Shown: positions 42,302-52,696, counted from the first letter of the stretch. The stretch: DNA of 64,000 bases from Dyadobacter beijingensis DSM 21582 (GCF_000382205.1 NZ_KB907787.1:721176-785175); one strand, 5' to 3'. Notes: generated by a model from the sequence alone, not told the origin. Numbers and translations are program-made.

Positions 42302-42859
42302 TCAAGCCGAGAACAATTCCCGCACCGAAATTTCGAAATCTTCCATGACCGGATATGCCGAACAAACGTCCAGTTCTGTGCAGATTTTGACATTCTTTCT
42401 GGAAGAATATACATACACCACCTCATTGTCGGGGTAAATGTGCCAGACGACTTTTACGGAGGTATTGAAATACTCGGCGAGTTTTTCTTCGACTTTCTCG
42501 GCGTCGTCGGTGGGGGAAACGATTTCGATGACGAATTCCGGGATGGGCTCTTCGTTTGTGGAGGCCGATGCGTCGATTTGTGCGCCATTGAAGAATGCGA
42601 GGTCGGGGCGGCGCATTTGGATGCCACTGAGCATGACATCCTGCTCCATGATCAGCGCGCCGCCACCGGAAAACGCTGCCGTGCGGAAAAATAGCTGCTG
42701 TAACTTTCTGATGATGAAGAGATGCTTTTTCTTCAATTTGCCGAATCTGATGATTTTACCGTCGTTCCATTCATATTTGAATCCATCGACGGGCTCCCAT
42801 TGAATGAATTCATCCAGCGAGCGTGGCAAAACCGAAGATGGGGAACGGAGTATCATCAT
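42302..42859 (-). CDS. Uma2 family (DUF820) PD-(D/E)xK nuclease-like protein
   Basis: A 185-residue member of the Uma2/DUF820 family. The core has the restriction-nuclease-like pattern: an Asp in MRRPDLAFF, then PEFVIEIVSPTDDAEKVEEKLAEYFNTSVKVVWHIYP, which carries the Glu and the helix typical of the fold. Such proteins are scattered among bacteria, often in many copies, with no settled role. Both sides are other unconnected genes (136 and 75 base gaps). No partner toxin or methylase is next to it. Confidence 0.88.
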   Translation of the reverse strand: MMILRSPSSVLPRSLDEFIQWEPVDGFKYEWNDGKIIRFGKLKKKHLFIIRKLQQLFFRTAAFSGGGALIMEQDVMLSGIQMRRPDLAFFNGAQIDASASTNEEPIPEFVIEIVSPTDDAEKVEEKLAEYFNTSVKVVWHIYPDNEVVYVYSSRKNVKICTELDVCSAYPVMEDFEISVRELFSA

Positions 42860-42934
42860 TGTTCAGGTATCGGTAATTATACCGGATTTAGCCGGTAAAG
42901 GCTGTTGTTAAAATTAGTAAATCAAATACTCCCG

Positions 42935-44143
42935 TCAAAACAGCTCCAACTGCCCATTCCGTCCTTTCGGCTTCGGTACTTTACGTTTCACGGTGCGGCC
43001 TTCGTATTTCCAGGAGTTGTCCCGCTCTTGCTGCACGATGTCGTTGAAACGGTTGTTGGGCTGGAAGTCTTTTTCGAGCTGGGCAGAGACTTTGGAGAGG
43101 TTTTTCAATGCGTCCGATTTGTCTTTTTCGCCCATTTTGGCGAGCTGAATGGCACGGTCGAGGGTGAGGATGGACTCGTCGTACACGGTGACGGGGACCG
43201 GAAACGGGTGGCCATCCTTGCCGCCGTGTGCGAATGAGAACCGGGCCGGATCGCTGAAACGCGACGGTGTGCCGTGAATAATCTCGCTCACGAGGGTGAG
43301 CGACTGGATCGTGCGCGGGCCTACTCCTTCGAGCAGGAGCAGCGATTCCATATTATCGACCGGATGATCATGTGCCAAGGCGAGTACCGCGCCCAGCCGT
43401 TTGAGATTTACATCTTCGGCGCGGACGTCGTGGTGGTCGGGCATAACGAGTCTCGAAACTTCCCGCATGATCTTGTCGGGGTTTTCCTTCGTCAGGTCGA
43501 GGATGCCCGTGCGGGTGGGAGCGGCGTCTTTGGCGGTGAGGTTCAATATGCTGCCCCGGTTTTGACCATAAATGAATGTATGGGGCTCCTCGATGAACGA
43601 TCGGATGCTTGGAGAATGCCAGTGATAGCGGCGCGCCAGCCGGTCGCCGGTGTTCATGCCTTGCTGAATGACGGCCCAGTGGCCTTCTTTGGACAGGACA
43701 AATGAGTGCAGGTAAAGCTGAAAGCCGTCCTGAATGGCCGTGTTATCGACCTTGGCCGACAGCTTGCTGTGGTGCACGAGCAGATTGCCGTCCAGACCGG
43801 TTTTGTCGGCGATGGCGAGCAGTTCGGCAGGTGTTTGTCTCGAATACTTGCCCCGGCCGCCGCAAATGTAAATGCCCAGTTCGGAAGATCGCCGGTTGAC
43901 GGATTGCTTCAATGCGCCCATGACCGACGTCGTAATGCCCGACGAATGCCAATCCATTCCCAGCACACAGCCGAGCGACTGGAACCAGAACGGATCGCTC
44001 ATCTTTTGGAGCAATGCATCGCGGCCGTATTCCATCACGATCGCTTCCACGATGGCGCCGCCGAGTGCGCTCATGCGTTGCGCGAGCCAGATAGGCACTT
44101 TCCCGTAATGCAGGGGTAAATCGGCGTGACCACTTTTCATCAT
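42935..44143 (-). CDS. DUF763 domain-containing protein
   Basis: A 402-residue protein that fills the whole DUF763 family: SGHADLPLHYGKVPIWLAQRM at the start, then WHSSGITTSVMGALKQ, GGRGKYSRQTP, and YHWHSPSIRSF. A helix-hairpin-helix-like LLLEGVGPRTIQSLTLVSEII lies at about residues 280-300, hinting at DNA contact. The family occurs in archaea and some bacteria and has no known function. The C-terminal tail is basic (GRTVKRKVPKPKGRNGQ). Its neighbour Uma2 is a predicted nuclease, but the two share no obvious operon signal. Confidence 0.9.
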   Translation of the reverse strand: MMKSGHADLPLHYGKVPIWLAQRMSALGGAIVEAIVMEYGRDALLQKMSDPFWFQSLGCVLGMDWHSSGITTSVMGALKQSVNRRSSELGIYICGGRGKYSRQTPAELLAIADKTGLDGNLLVHHSKLSAKVDNTAIQDGFQLYLHSFVLSKEGHWAVIQQGMNTGDRLARRYHWHSPSIRSFIEEPHTFIYGQNRGSILNLTAKDAAPTRTGILDLTKENPDKIMREVSRLVMPDHHDVRAEDVNLKRLGAVLALAHDHPVDNMESLLLLEGVGPRTIQSLTLVSEIIHGTPSRFSDPARFSFAHGGKDGHPFPVPVTVYDESILTLDRAIQLAKMGEKDKSDALKNLSKVSAQLEKDFQPNNRFNDIVQQERDNSWKYEGRTVKRKVPKPKGRNGQLELF

Positions 44144-44284
44144 GTATTCAATTTACGCAAATTCGGGGTAACTAGGGGTAACCGTTCATGCATTAATGAG
44201 CTCCTGCGTTTCCCAATGGTACGATTTTTTGTTAACATGCAGCTTTAAAACCCATACTATCTCCCAACTGATCCACCGGCCTCC

Positions 44285-45577
44285 ATGGTTTTACAGGTTC
44301 TTATTACCCTTGTTCTCGTCCTTCTGAATGGTTTCTTCGTCGCCGCCGAATTCGCGATTGTCAAAATCCGTGCTTCGCAGCTCGAACAAAAAGCCCAGGA
44401 AGGCAACCGGATGGCTATTCTTTCCAAACAGATCGTGTCGAACCTGGATGGTTACCTGGCGGCAACGCAGTTCGGGATTACGCTGGCGAGCCTTGGGTTA
44501 GGTTGGATAGGGGAACCCGTCGTATCGAAAATGATCATCGGCGCAATGGACCTGCTGGGCCTGTCGATCGACCCGGAATTAGCGCATCATATCGCATTGC
44601 CCACCGCATTTGCCATTATTACCGTTTTGCATATTGTTTTTGGGGAACTGGCGCCAAAATCGATCGCTATCCAGCGGCCTGAATCGACGACGCTGGCATT
44701 ATCCTATCCATTGCACGGCTTTTTTCTCGTATTCCGGCCGGTCGTATGGCTTCTGAACGGGATAGCCAATGTAATTCTCAAAGGCGTGGGCATTACGCCG
44801 TCGCATGGAAGTGAAGTTCATAGCAGCGATGAATTGCGCTATCTGGTCCTCCAACAGAAGGATAGCGGGCTGATCGAAGCGGCGGACTACGACCTGATCA
44901 AGAATGCATTCGATTTTTCGGAACGCGTGGCGCGCCAGATTATGATCCCGCGGCCACAGGTAGTCGGTATCGATGTGAATGATTTTTCGGAGATCAAACT
45001 GGAAAAAGTGATCGAGGAAGGCTATTCGAGGATGCCGGTTTACGAGGACACGCTTGATCAGGTAGTGGGCGTGCTGCATTTGAAGGACCTGCTTTTGAAA
45101 ATGCGGCAGGGCAAGGATATCGTGCTGCGCGAGCTGATCAGGCCCATTGCCACAGTGCACGGTTCGAAGCCGATCGGTGCATTGCTCCGGGAATTCCAGC
45201 TAAGCCGCCAGCAAATGGCCGTGATTATCGACGAATATGGCGGCGTCGACGGCATTGTTACGATGGAAGATATTCTCGAAGAATTGGTAGGAGAGATTCA
45301 GGACGAGTACGACAACGAATCGCCGGTCGTGAAAAACGAATCGGACAATACCTATACCGTACAGGGTTCGGCGCCTATCGCGGATGTGAACGATAAGTTG
45401 CCGCACGACATCACCAAGCGCCCGGATTACGAAACACTGGCCGGTTACCTTATCTGGAAATTCGGCCGCATCCCGGCGGTTGGCGAAAAGCTTAAAACCA
45501 AGCATTATGAATTCACCGTGCTGAAAAAACAGCGGAGTACGATCACGCTCGTGAAGATTGCGGTGTTGGTAGGGTAA
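44285..45577 (+). CDS. HlyC/CorC (CNNM) family transporter with CBS domains
   Basis: A 430-residue membrane protein. Residues 1-190 are the DUF21/CNNM transmembrane region (LVLLNGFFVAAEFAIVKIRASQLEQ at the start, FGITLASLGLGWIGEP, and HIVFGELAPKSIAIQ). Two CBS domains follow (about 210-330, with MIPRPQVVGIDVND and YGGVDGIVTMEDILEELVGEIQDE), then the CorC_HlyC C-terminal domain (about 345-425). The family links to magnesium and cobalt balance; the haemolysin name is historical. It points away from DUF763 and ends before a large hairpin. Confidence 0.92.
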   Translation: MVLQVLITLVLVLLNGFFVAAEFAIVKIRASQLEQKAQEGNRMAILSKQIVSNLDGYLAATQFGITLASLGLGWIGEPVVSKMIIGAMDLLGLSIDPELAHHIALPTAFAIITVLHIVFGELAPKSIAIQRPESTTLALSYPLHGFFLVFRPVVWLLNGIANVILKGVGITPSHGSEVHSSDELRYLVLQQKDSGLIEAADYDLIKNAFDFSERVARQIMIPRPQVVGIDVNDFSEIKLEKVIEEGYSRMPVYEDTLDQVVGVLHLKDLLLKMRQGKDIVLRELIRPIATVHGSKPIGALLREFQLSRQQMAVIIDEYGGVDGIVTMEDILEELVGEIQDEYDNESPVVKNESDNTYTVQGSAPIADVNDKLPHDITKRPDYETLAGYLIWKFGRIPAVGEKLKTKHYEFTVLKKQRSTITLVKIAVLVG

Positions 45578-45591
45578 TGAGGTTGGCGGCC

Positions 45592-45637
45592 TACCGCCGA
45601 CCGCCGATCTCTCGGAGGCATATCGGCGGTCGGTGGT
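45592..45637. terminator. Very GC-rich hairpin between convergent genes
   Basis: ACCGCCGACCGCCGAT (45593-45608) pairs with ATCGGCGGTCGGTGGT (45622-45637), 16 pairs with one G-U, around a 13-base loop. Each arm is itself an ACCGCCG-type repeat. No T-run follows on either side, so it may block polymerase or protect RNA ends and is not a classic terminator. Confidence 0.5.
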
Positions 45638-45665
45638 CAGCCGTCTGCCGTCAGTCAGTCAATCA

Positions 45666-46355
45666 TCAAGCCTCGTTATAAAGCTTCAAAACCGTCTGCC
45701 GCAGCTTTTTTCCTGTATCACTTAATACAAACGCGATCCCTTCGGCCATGTCGGGGGCAGGGATCCATTTGCTGAAATCGGAGCCAGGCATGGCGGCGCG
45801 GTTGTCGGGGGTGTCGATGATGCTGGGGACAATCACAGTTGCCGTGATGTTCTTCGATTTTCCTTCGGCGTTGATCAGATCGGCCATTTGGAAAATCAGC
45901 GTTTTGGCGAGTGTATAGGCAAAGCTTCCCGTTCCAGCCTCGGGCACGAGCGCGGGGCGTGCGCCTATGAAGATGAACTGGCCGCCGCCCTTTGCTTCGA
46001 AATGCTTTATCAGCGGCTTTACAATATGAAATGCCGTTTTGAAATTCATCGTCAGCATTTGCTCGATATCGGCGTCGGTGGTATCCGTCAGTTTGGCCAT
46101 TGCGAAACCGCCAGCCAGCAGAATACCCGCTTCGATGCCGCCTGATGCGGCAATGGCTTCTGCCACGAATAGTTCGGCCTGTTCGGCGTTGGCGAGGTCG
46201 GCGAGGTAGTTGGATACATTCGCATTGCCCGCATAGGCGTCGGTTTTGCCTTCGCGGACATTGATATGCAAGCCATAACCAAGCGCTGTAAGCTTCTTGA
46301 CAACATCTTTACCAAGGTTTCCGGTGGCTCCGCTGACGATCACTTGTTTGGGCAT
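45666..46355 (-). CDS. SDR family NAD(P)-dependent oxidoreductase
   Basis: A 229-residue short-chain dehydrogenase. The cofactor loop is VSGATGNLGKDV, a TGxxGxG-like variant, and the catalytic Tyr/Lys are in GSFAYTLAKTLIF (Y-x-x-x-K). NVREGKTDA replaces the usual cofactor-binding Asp or Arg region, so NAD or NADP use is unclear. Later, VIVPSIIDTPDNRAAMP resembles the substrate-lid part. The substrate is unknown. It starts 19 bases after galU and probably shares its transcript. Confidence 0.88.
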   Translation of the reverse strand: MPKQVIVSGATGNLGKDVVKKLTALGYGLHINVREGKTDAYAGNANVSNYLADLANAEQAELFVAEAIAASGGIEAGILLAGGFAMAKLTDTTDADIEQMLTMNFKTAFHIVKPLIKHFEAKGGGQFIFIGARPALVPEAGTGSFAYTLAKTLIFQMADLINAEGKSKNITATVIVPSIIDTPDNRAAMPGSDFSKWIPAPDMAEGIAFVLSDTGKKLRQTVLKLYNEA

Positions 46356-46374
46356 GGTTATGGCTTTTAAATGC

Positions 46375-47238
46375 TTATTTGTTTAGAATATCAACGAGGA
46401 ATTTGCGGAATGGTTCAGCGAATTCCTTTCTTTTTAAGGCAAACTCCACCGTCGTTTTGAGGTAATCGAGCTTGTCGCCGATGTCGTGGCGCTTGCCTTC
46501 GATGTGGTGTGCAAAGATATTTTCGCGTTTCAAAAGGAGCAGCAGCGAGTCGGTGAGCTGGATTTCGTTGTTTTTGCCTTTGGGGGTCTGCTCGATGGTG
46601 TTGAAGATCTCTGGCGTCAGAACATACCGTCCGGCAATGGCCAGGTTCGACGGTGCTTTGTCGATCGCCGGCTTTTCTACCAGGGTGCTCAGCTCCATAA
46701 TGGAATCGCTCAGCGAGTTACCGCCTACGATGCCGTAACGGTTCACTTTATTGGCAGGTACTTCCTCCACCGCGATCACCGAACCGCCATACTGCTCGTA
46801 TGTGTCCATCAATTGCTGCGTCACCGGGATGACGGAATCCATGATGGTATCGCCCAATAGCACGGCAAATGGCTCGTTCCCTACATGGTGGCGGGCATAG
46901 TAAATGGCATCGCCCAATCCGTTGGCTTCCTTCTGACGTACAAAATGCACATTAGCCATATCTGCCAAACGGCGCATTTCATTGAACCAAAGTAGATCTT
47001 CTTTCTCTTCCAAACGGCTTTCGAGTTCCACATTCCGGTCGAAATGGTCTTCGATGGCCCGCTTCCCTTTCCCGGAAATGATTAGAATATCTTCAATACC
47101 CGAATCTACGGCTTCCTGCACCACGTATTGAATGGTCGGAATGTCGATAATCGGCAGCATTTCCTTGGGCATCGATTTGGTGGCCGGCAGGAATCGGGTA
47201 CCCAATCCGGCGGCAGGTATAACGGCTTTGCGAATCAT
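46375..47238 (-). CDS. galU: UTP-glucose-1-phosphate uridylyltransferase
   Basis: A 287-residue enzyme that makes UDP-glucose. The N-terminal IRKAVIPAAGLGTRFLPATKSMPKEMLPI is the GalU signature (nucleotide loop with the Arg and the catalytic Lys). VLLGDTIMDS, GRYVLTPEIFN and IQLTDSLLLLLKRE are also family marks. Length is typical (about 290-300). It shares substrate with rfbF and could feed the polysaccharide locus, although it is far away. A glucuronokinase-like gene lies upstream on the same strand after 123 bases. Confidence 0.96.
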   Translation of the reverse strand: MIRKAVIPAAGLGTRFLPATKSMPKEMLPIIDIPTIQYVVQEAVDSGIEDILIISGKGKRAIEDHFDRNVELESRLEEKEDLLWFNEMRRLADMANVHFVRQKEANGLGDAIYYARHHVGNEPFAVLLGDTIMDSVIPVTQQLMDTYEQYGGSVIAVEEVPANKVNRYGIVGGNSLSDSIMELSTLVEKPAIDKAPSNLAIAGRYVLTPEIFNTIEQTPKGKNNEIQLTDSLLLLLKRENIFAHHIEGKRHDIGDKLDYLKTTVEFALKRKEFAEPFRKFLVDILNK

Positions 47239-47361
47239 AGTTTTGGTGAAGGCTTTAAGCGATAAGCATTAGGCTGTATGCGTGGGGCCTTTTTTAATTT
47301 ATCAAAAAACTGGTATAATAGTCAGAGACATAGAAATGCCTGTCGCTTAGAGCTTAGAGCA

Positions 47362-48357
47362 TCAAACAACAAACGGCCTGATCACCCGCGCATTGAATTT
47401 TTTCAGTTGCACAAAAAGCTGGTTCAGCATATCGTCGTCCTTATAAATGCCGATGATCGTACCGCCGGAGCCCGCGAATTTGGCGGATGCGCCGCAGGCA
47501 CGTGCTGCGTTGATCAGCTTCTTGTTGGATTCGGGCACGTTGTAAATTTTGCAGCGCAGGTCGAAATTTTCGTTCATAAGCTGGTGCAGCTCGTCCGGGT
47601 GACCTTCGAGCAGCGCGGTACGGCCGTCTTCGGCTTTCTGGGCGATCTGGCCGAGGACGTCGATCACGTCCTGTTCGCCGCGGTCGTAGCGTGTACGCAC
47701 GTCGTTGTGCACCTTACCCGACACTTTACTGAGATTGGTATTGTATGCGACGTACAATTTCGGCAGCAACTCGGGGTTAATGCGTTCGTAGCGGCCGTGG
47801 CCCTGGGTTTCGATCATGGTTTTATCAAAATCCATATACACGCAGCCCTCGTAGCACTGGATCACGCGGTCCTGCAAGCCGGCGGTAATGCCCAGCTCCT
47901 CGGTTTCGGTTACCATCACGAGCTGCGGCAATATTTCAATCGGTATTTCAACTTTGTAAAACTGCATCAGCGCCCGGAACAATGCGACAATGATCGCGCT
48001 CGAACCCGACATGCCTACCTGGCGCGGAATGGACGAGCGGTATCGGACGGTGAAGTTTTTGTTGGGTAAACGAATACCCTGCTCTTCGCAATAGTCGCCG
48101 AATTTCTTGATACCCGCCTTGATGAGCGGAATGCCGCCATTATAGCCCAGCATATTCACCGAATCGCGGAGGTGGAAAATGCTGCGGAAAGTGTTCAGGT
48201 CCTGCGGCTGCGGCTCGATATGCAGCTCGGGCGACTCGTACAGCGAGATGGATGCGCCGAAATTTCTTACAGATATGGAAATCGTTTTACCGAAAAAGCC
48301 ATCAGAAGGATTGCCCAGAAGCCCCGCACGGGCATAGGCGCGTGTTTCAATGATCAA
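47362..48357 (-). CDS. GHMP family sugar kinase, glucuronokinase-like
   Basis: A 331-residue GHMP kinase. The N-terminus RAYARAGLLGNPSDGFFGKTISISV closely resembles plant glucuronokinase. The ATP loop is PRQVGMSGSSAIIVALFRAL (motif 2) and SAKFAGSGGTIIGI is motif 3; the catalytic Asp is probably in GLQDRVIQ. Plant glucuronokinase phosphorylates free glucuronic acid at C1, and a UDP-sugar pyrophosphorylase then makes UDP-glucuronate. Related bacterial GHMP kinases act on heptose-7-phosphate or fucose, so the substrate is open. Its neighbour GalU would make the pathway partner plausible. Confidence 0.85.
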   Translation of the reverse strand: MIIETRAYARAGLLGNPSDGFFGKTISISVRNFGASISLYESPELHIEPQPQDLNTFRSIFHLRDSVNMLGYNGGIPLIKAGIKKFGDYCEEQGIRLPNKNFTVRYRSSIPRQVGMSGSSAIIVALFRALMQFYKVEIPIEILPQLVMVTETEELGITAGLQDRVIQCYEGCVYMDFDKTMIETQGHGRYERINPELLPKLYVAYNTNLSKVSGKVHNDVRTRYDRGEQDVIDVLGQIAQKAEDGRTALLEGHPDELHQLMNENFDLRCKIYNVPESNKKLINAARACGASAKFAGSGGTIIGIYKDDDMLNQLFVQLKKFNARVIRPFVV

Positions 48358-48483
48358 TGTAAATGCGTGTTTAACCGGATGTAATACCTGTTTGGACGAT
48401 AAAATACCATTTTGCCCTTATAAGCAGGTATTTCAATTTTTTACCCAATGCGGCTTGAAATCTATGAATGAACGGGCTGGAAA

Positions 48484-48517
48484 CAAAAAAAGCGGGATAA
48501 AAATATCCACGCTTTTG
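48484..48517 (-). terminator. Intrinsic terminator after the YceI gene
   Basis: AAAGCGGGATA and TATCCACGCTTT (48489-48515) pair with one bulged base around a four-base loop, and the minus strand then runs into a T-tract (complement of 48485-48491). It lies about 20 bases past the YceI stop. Confidence 0.7.
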
Positions 48518-48537
48518 TCAAGAGGAGGTCTGTTATG

Positions 48538-49065
48538 TTATTGCTTCACAACCTGAACGTTCGCGATCAGCTTCACGTCGTCGCCTACGACCACGCCGCC
48601 TGCTTCGGTAACCGCGCTCCATTCCAGGCCGAATTCCTTGCGGTTGATTTTACCGCTGATTTCAAAACCTGATTTATTGTTGCCGTAGAAGTCGGTCATA
48701 TTACCGCCGTACTCTACCGCGAAATCCACTGGTTTGGTTACGCTTTTGACAGAAAGCTCGCCGTGCAGTTTATATGAGTCGTCACCTTTTTTGCTCAGTT
48801 TACCTGTGAAAGACAGTTTAGGGTGATTGTCGGCGTCGAAGAAATCAGCTGATTTCAAATGCTGGTCGCGTTGTGCCTGGTTGGTGTCGATGCTGTCCAC
48901 ATCGGCCGAGAAGTGAACGGTAGCACCGTCGAAATCTTCGGTTTCGGTTTCAACACCGCCCTCGAAGCTTTTGAATGCGCCGGTTACGGTGGAGATCACA
49001 AGGTGTTTCACTTTGAACTGGATTTCTGAATGTGTTGGGTCAATTACCCATTTAGTAGTAGCCAT
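48538..49065 (-). CDS. YceI family protein
   Basis: A 175-residue single-domain protein. It starts MATTKWVIDPTHSEIQFKVKHLVISTVTGAFKSFEG, the typical opening of the YceI lipocalin-like barrel that binds isoprenoid-like lipids. FDGATVHFSADVDSIDTNQAQRDQHLKSADFFDADNHPKLSF, split here, is the other hallmark, in the middle. No signal peptide is present, so unlike E. coli YceI it should be cytoplasmic. The ligand is unknown. It stands alone between two terminators. Confidence 0.94.
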   Translation of the reverse strand: MATTKWVIDPTHSEIQFKVKHLVISTVTGAFKSFEGGVETETEDFDGATVHFSADVDSIDTNQAQRDQHLKSADFFDADNHPKLSFTGKLSKKGDDSYKLHGELSVKSVTKPVDFAVEYGGNMTDFYGNNKSGFEISGKINRKEFGLEWSAVTEAGGVVVGDDVKLIANVQVVKQ

Positions 49066-49138
49066 GTCTATTTATGTTTTCGTTGTATCAACATTTAATG
49101 TATATACATGTAAATATAAAAAATAGTTTCAAACACAT

Positions 49139-49170
49139 AAAAAAATCCCGGAAAAAAATGTTTCCGGGAT
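49139..49170 (-). terminator. Intrinsic terminator after the LolA-like gene
   Basis: ATCCCGGAAA (49145-49154) pairs perfectly with TTTCCGGGAT (49161-49170) around a six-base loop. The minus strand continues into seven Ts (complement of 49139-49145), so it ends the gene at 49194. Confidence 0.85.
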
Positions 49171-49193
49171 GCGCTTATATACAACAGATGCCG

Positions 49194-49925
49194 TTATTGA
49201 GGCATCTCGAAAATTTTAGGATCGATTTTCGGGTTAATCTCCAATGCGGTGATTTTAAGTCCCATCTTCGTGCCGGGCATGGCCGAAGTAGTTACCTCCG
49301 AAGCGAAAGGGTAGTAAACGCCGTCCACCGCCCGAAAATCCGACTGGGTGTTTTCGGACATGATATCCTGGCCATTCACTTTCGTCTGCGCCACGATCTT
49401 CAAAATGTAGAATGTGTCTTTGGAAATATAGTTGATCCGGCGGACGCCGCTGGGCAGGATCATGGTAACCTTATACACTTTCGCGCCGGCCAGCTCTTCC
49501 TCGCCGTCGAGGGTTACCTTGTAGCCTTTTTCCTTATAGCGATACAGACCGGTCAGGTCGGTTTCGTTGGCCAGGGATTTCACGGCATCTTCGGGTAGGG
49601 CAACGGCCTTGGTATTGCCGGCCATCGGGTTGATCGTCCACCCGGTATTCCCGCTCACCGCCTGCACGACGGTCATTCCCTGTACGGTGGTTTCGCTCCG
49701 GAAGCCTTTGTTTTGCACGATCGTCGTCGTGATGGGCACCTTCATATTCATAATGTCCATTTCGGCGGTAATCTTCATGCTTTGCAGTTGCCCCAGCTTA
49801 TCGCCGCCCATGGCTTTGATATGCTTGGCCACAATATCGTCGACATTTTGGGCAAGCACAGCATGGCCCAGGCAGGTGATCATCAGGAGTGTGAGTAGTC
49901 TCAAAAGGCTTTTGGAATGTTGCAT
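49194..49925 (-). CDS. Secreted LolA-like / outer-membrane lipoprotein-sorting-type protein
   Basis: A 243-residue exported protein with a signal peptide (cleavage near AVLAQ, residue 25). The mature part begins NVDDIVAKHIKAMGGDKLGQLQSMKITAEMDI, the common opening of the LolA/LolB-like fold used by outer-membrane lipoprotein-sorting and related peptidase-linked proteins in Bacteroidota. The rest has a series of beta strands that ends YYPFASEVTTSAMPGTKMGLKI. The fold binds lipids or lipoproteins in known members; here it is unproven. It stands alone. Confidence 0.75.
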   Translation of the reverse strand: MQHSKSLLRLLTLLMITCLGHAVLAQNVDDIVAKHIKAMGGDKLGQLQSMKITAEMDIMNMKVPITTTIVQNKGFRSETTVQGMTVVQAVSGNTGWTINPMAGNTKAVALPEDAVKSLANETDLTGLYRYKEKGYKVTLDGEEELAGAKVYKVTMILPSGVRRINYISKDTFYILKIVAQTKVNGQDIMSENTQSDFRAVDGVYYPFASEVTTSAMPGTKMGLKITALEINPKIDPKIFEMPQ

Positions 49926-50085
49926 AATGGTGTGGTTGGTAATGTTTGTCAGTTGTGGTCAATATTAGTAAGATATTGTCAAAAGTTTAGGCTAGCGTCT
50001 ATGTGTGCATTTTCCAATGAGGGGAATTGGTGTAAAGAATCAGCCATAACTATTGTTTAAATGACAGATCACCTATTAGTAAATA

Positions 50086-50123
50086 AACAAAAAAACGGCC
50101 GGATTGTTGCAATCCGGCCGTTT
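50086..50123 (-). terminator. Strong terminator after atpG
   Basis: AAACGGCCGGATT (50093-50105) pairs perfectly with AATCCGGCCGTTT (50111-50123), 13 pairs with a five-base loop. The minus strand then reads into a T-run (complement of 50089-50095). It lies about 23 bases past the atpG stop. Confidence 0.88.
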
Positions 50124-50145
50124 GGTATATGGTTTGGAGGTAGCC

Positions 50146-51030
50146 TTAGTTTTTCAATGCTTCGGCACCACCTACGATTTCGAGGATCTCTTTCGTGATC
50201 GCTGCCTGGCGCGTACGGTTATACACGAGGCGCAGTTCTTTCAAAAGTTCCTGGGCGTTTTCCGTCGCTTTGTCCATTGCGGTCATCCGCGCTCCCTGCT
50301 CCGATGCATTGGATTCGAGAACGGCACGGTACAGCTGGATTTTCAGCGATTTCGGGATCAATTCCGCCAGGATTTCTTCCTCTGTCGGTTCAAAAATATA
50401 GTTAACCTCGGTCTTCTTAGCCTTGGTCGATTTGTTTTCAGCTACGATCGGCAGGTAAGGATCGGTGTGGATGATTTGTGTAGCCACGTTTTTAAATTCG
50501 TTGTACACGATATCCACGGCGTCGTAACGGCCTTCCGAGAAATCCTTCATGATTTCTTCGGCTGCGCTTTTCACGTTTACAAAGCTCAAACGTCCGAACA
50601 GGTCGGTGTAAGCCGTGTTCACGGTAAAGCCGCGGCGTACGAGCGACTCAGCGCCTTTTTTACCGATGGCAAAAATCTCTACATTTCCCTTAGCCGCCTG
50701 AGCCGCATATTTCGACTCGATCAGCTGGATTGTAGCCTTGATAACGTTGGTATTGAATGCTCCGCACAATCCACGATCGGAGGTTACGACGATGATCAGC
50801 ACCTTTTCCACCGCGCGAACGGCTTTCAACGGGCTGTCGGCTGCGCTTTCCGATGCTGACGAAACTGTCAGAAGCATTTCTCCAAGCTTCTGTGCATAGG
50901 GGCGCATTTGCAGAATGCTGTCCTGTGCACGACGCAGCTTGGCGGCCGCCACCATTTTCATGGCTTTGGTGATTTGCTGTGTGGAATTAACCGAAACGAT
51001 ACGGTTACGTACTTCTTTTAAGCTTGCCAT
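50146..51030 (-). CDS. atpG: F1 ATP synthase gamma subunit
   Basis: A 294-residue gamma subunit, the rotating shaft of F1. The N-terminal helix reads SLKEVRNRIVSVNSTQQITKAMKMVAAAKLRRAQ, and the C-terminal helix ends ARMTAMDKATENAQELLKELRLVYNRTRQAAITKEILEIVGGAEAL, both highly conserved. VTSDRGLCGAFN in the centre is another mark. Length is normal (about 290). It follows atpA after 88 bases that hold a hairpin, and ends at a strong terminator; atpD and atpC are not here. Confidence 0.97.
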   Translation of the reverse strand: MASLKEVRNRIVSVNSTQQITKAMKMVAAAKLRRAQDSILQMRPYAQKLGEMLLTVSSASESAADSPLKAVRAVEKVLIIVVTSDRGLCGAFNTNVIKATIQLIESKYAAQAAKGNVEIFAIGKKGAESLVRRGFTVNTAYTDLFGRLSFVNVKSAAEEIMKDFSEGRYDAVDIVYNEFKNVATQIIHTDPYLPIVAENKSTKAKKTEVNYIFEPTEEEILAELIPKSLKIQLYRAVLESNASEQGARMTAMDKATENAQELLKELRLVYNRTRQAAITKEILEIVGGAEALKN

Positions 51031-51079
51031 TTTCTGGGTGTTTTAAGCGATCCGGTGATCCTATTATATATGTACTAGG

Positions 51080-51112
51080 AAAATGCCGGGGCGTATGCCG
51101 CTCCGGCATTTT
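51080..51112 (-). terminator. Hairpin between atpA and atpG
   Basis: AAAATGCCGGGGCG (51080-51093) pairs with CGCTCCGGCATTTT (51099-51112) with one G-U pair and a five-base loop. On the minus strand it starts just after the atpA stop and ends in TTTT. It looks like an attenuator or RNA-processing site inside the atpA-atpG unit. Confidence 0.65.
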
Positions 51113-51118
51113 TACCGG

Positions 51119-52696
<1,578 letters not shown>

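Noticed and set aside
42302..44143. A defence island around Uma2 and DUF763
   Set aside because: No restriction, toxin, retron, CRISPR or phage genes are near; the neighbours are housekeeping genes.
44166..44184. Short direct repeat GGGGTAAC before the CNNM gene
   Set aside because: Only two eight-base copies, no promoter context and no further copies noticed.
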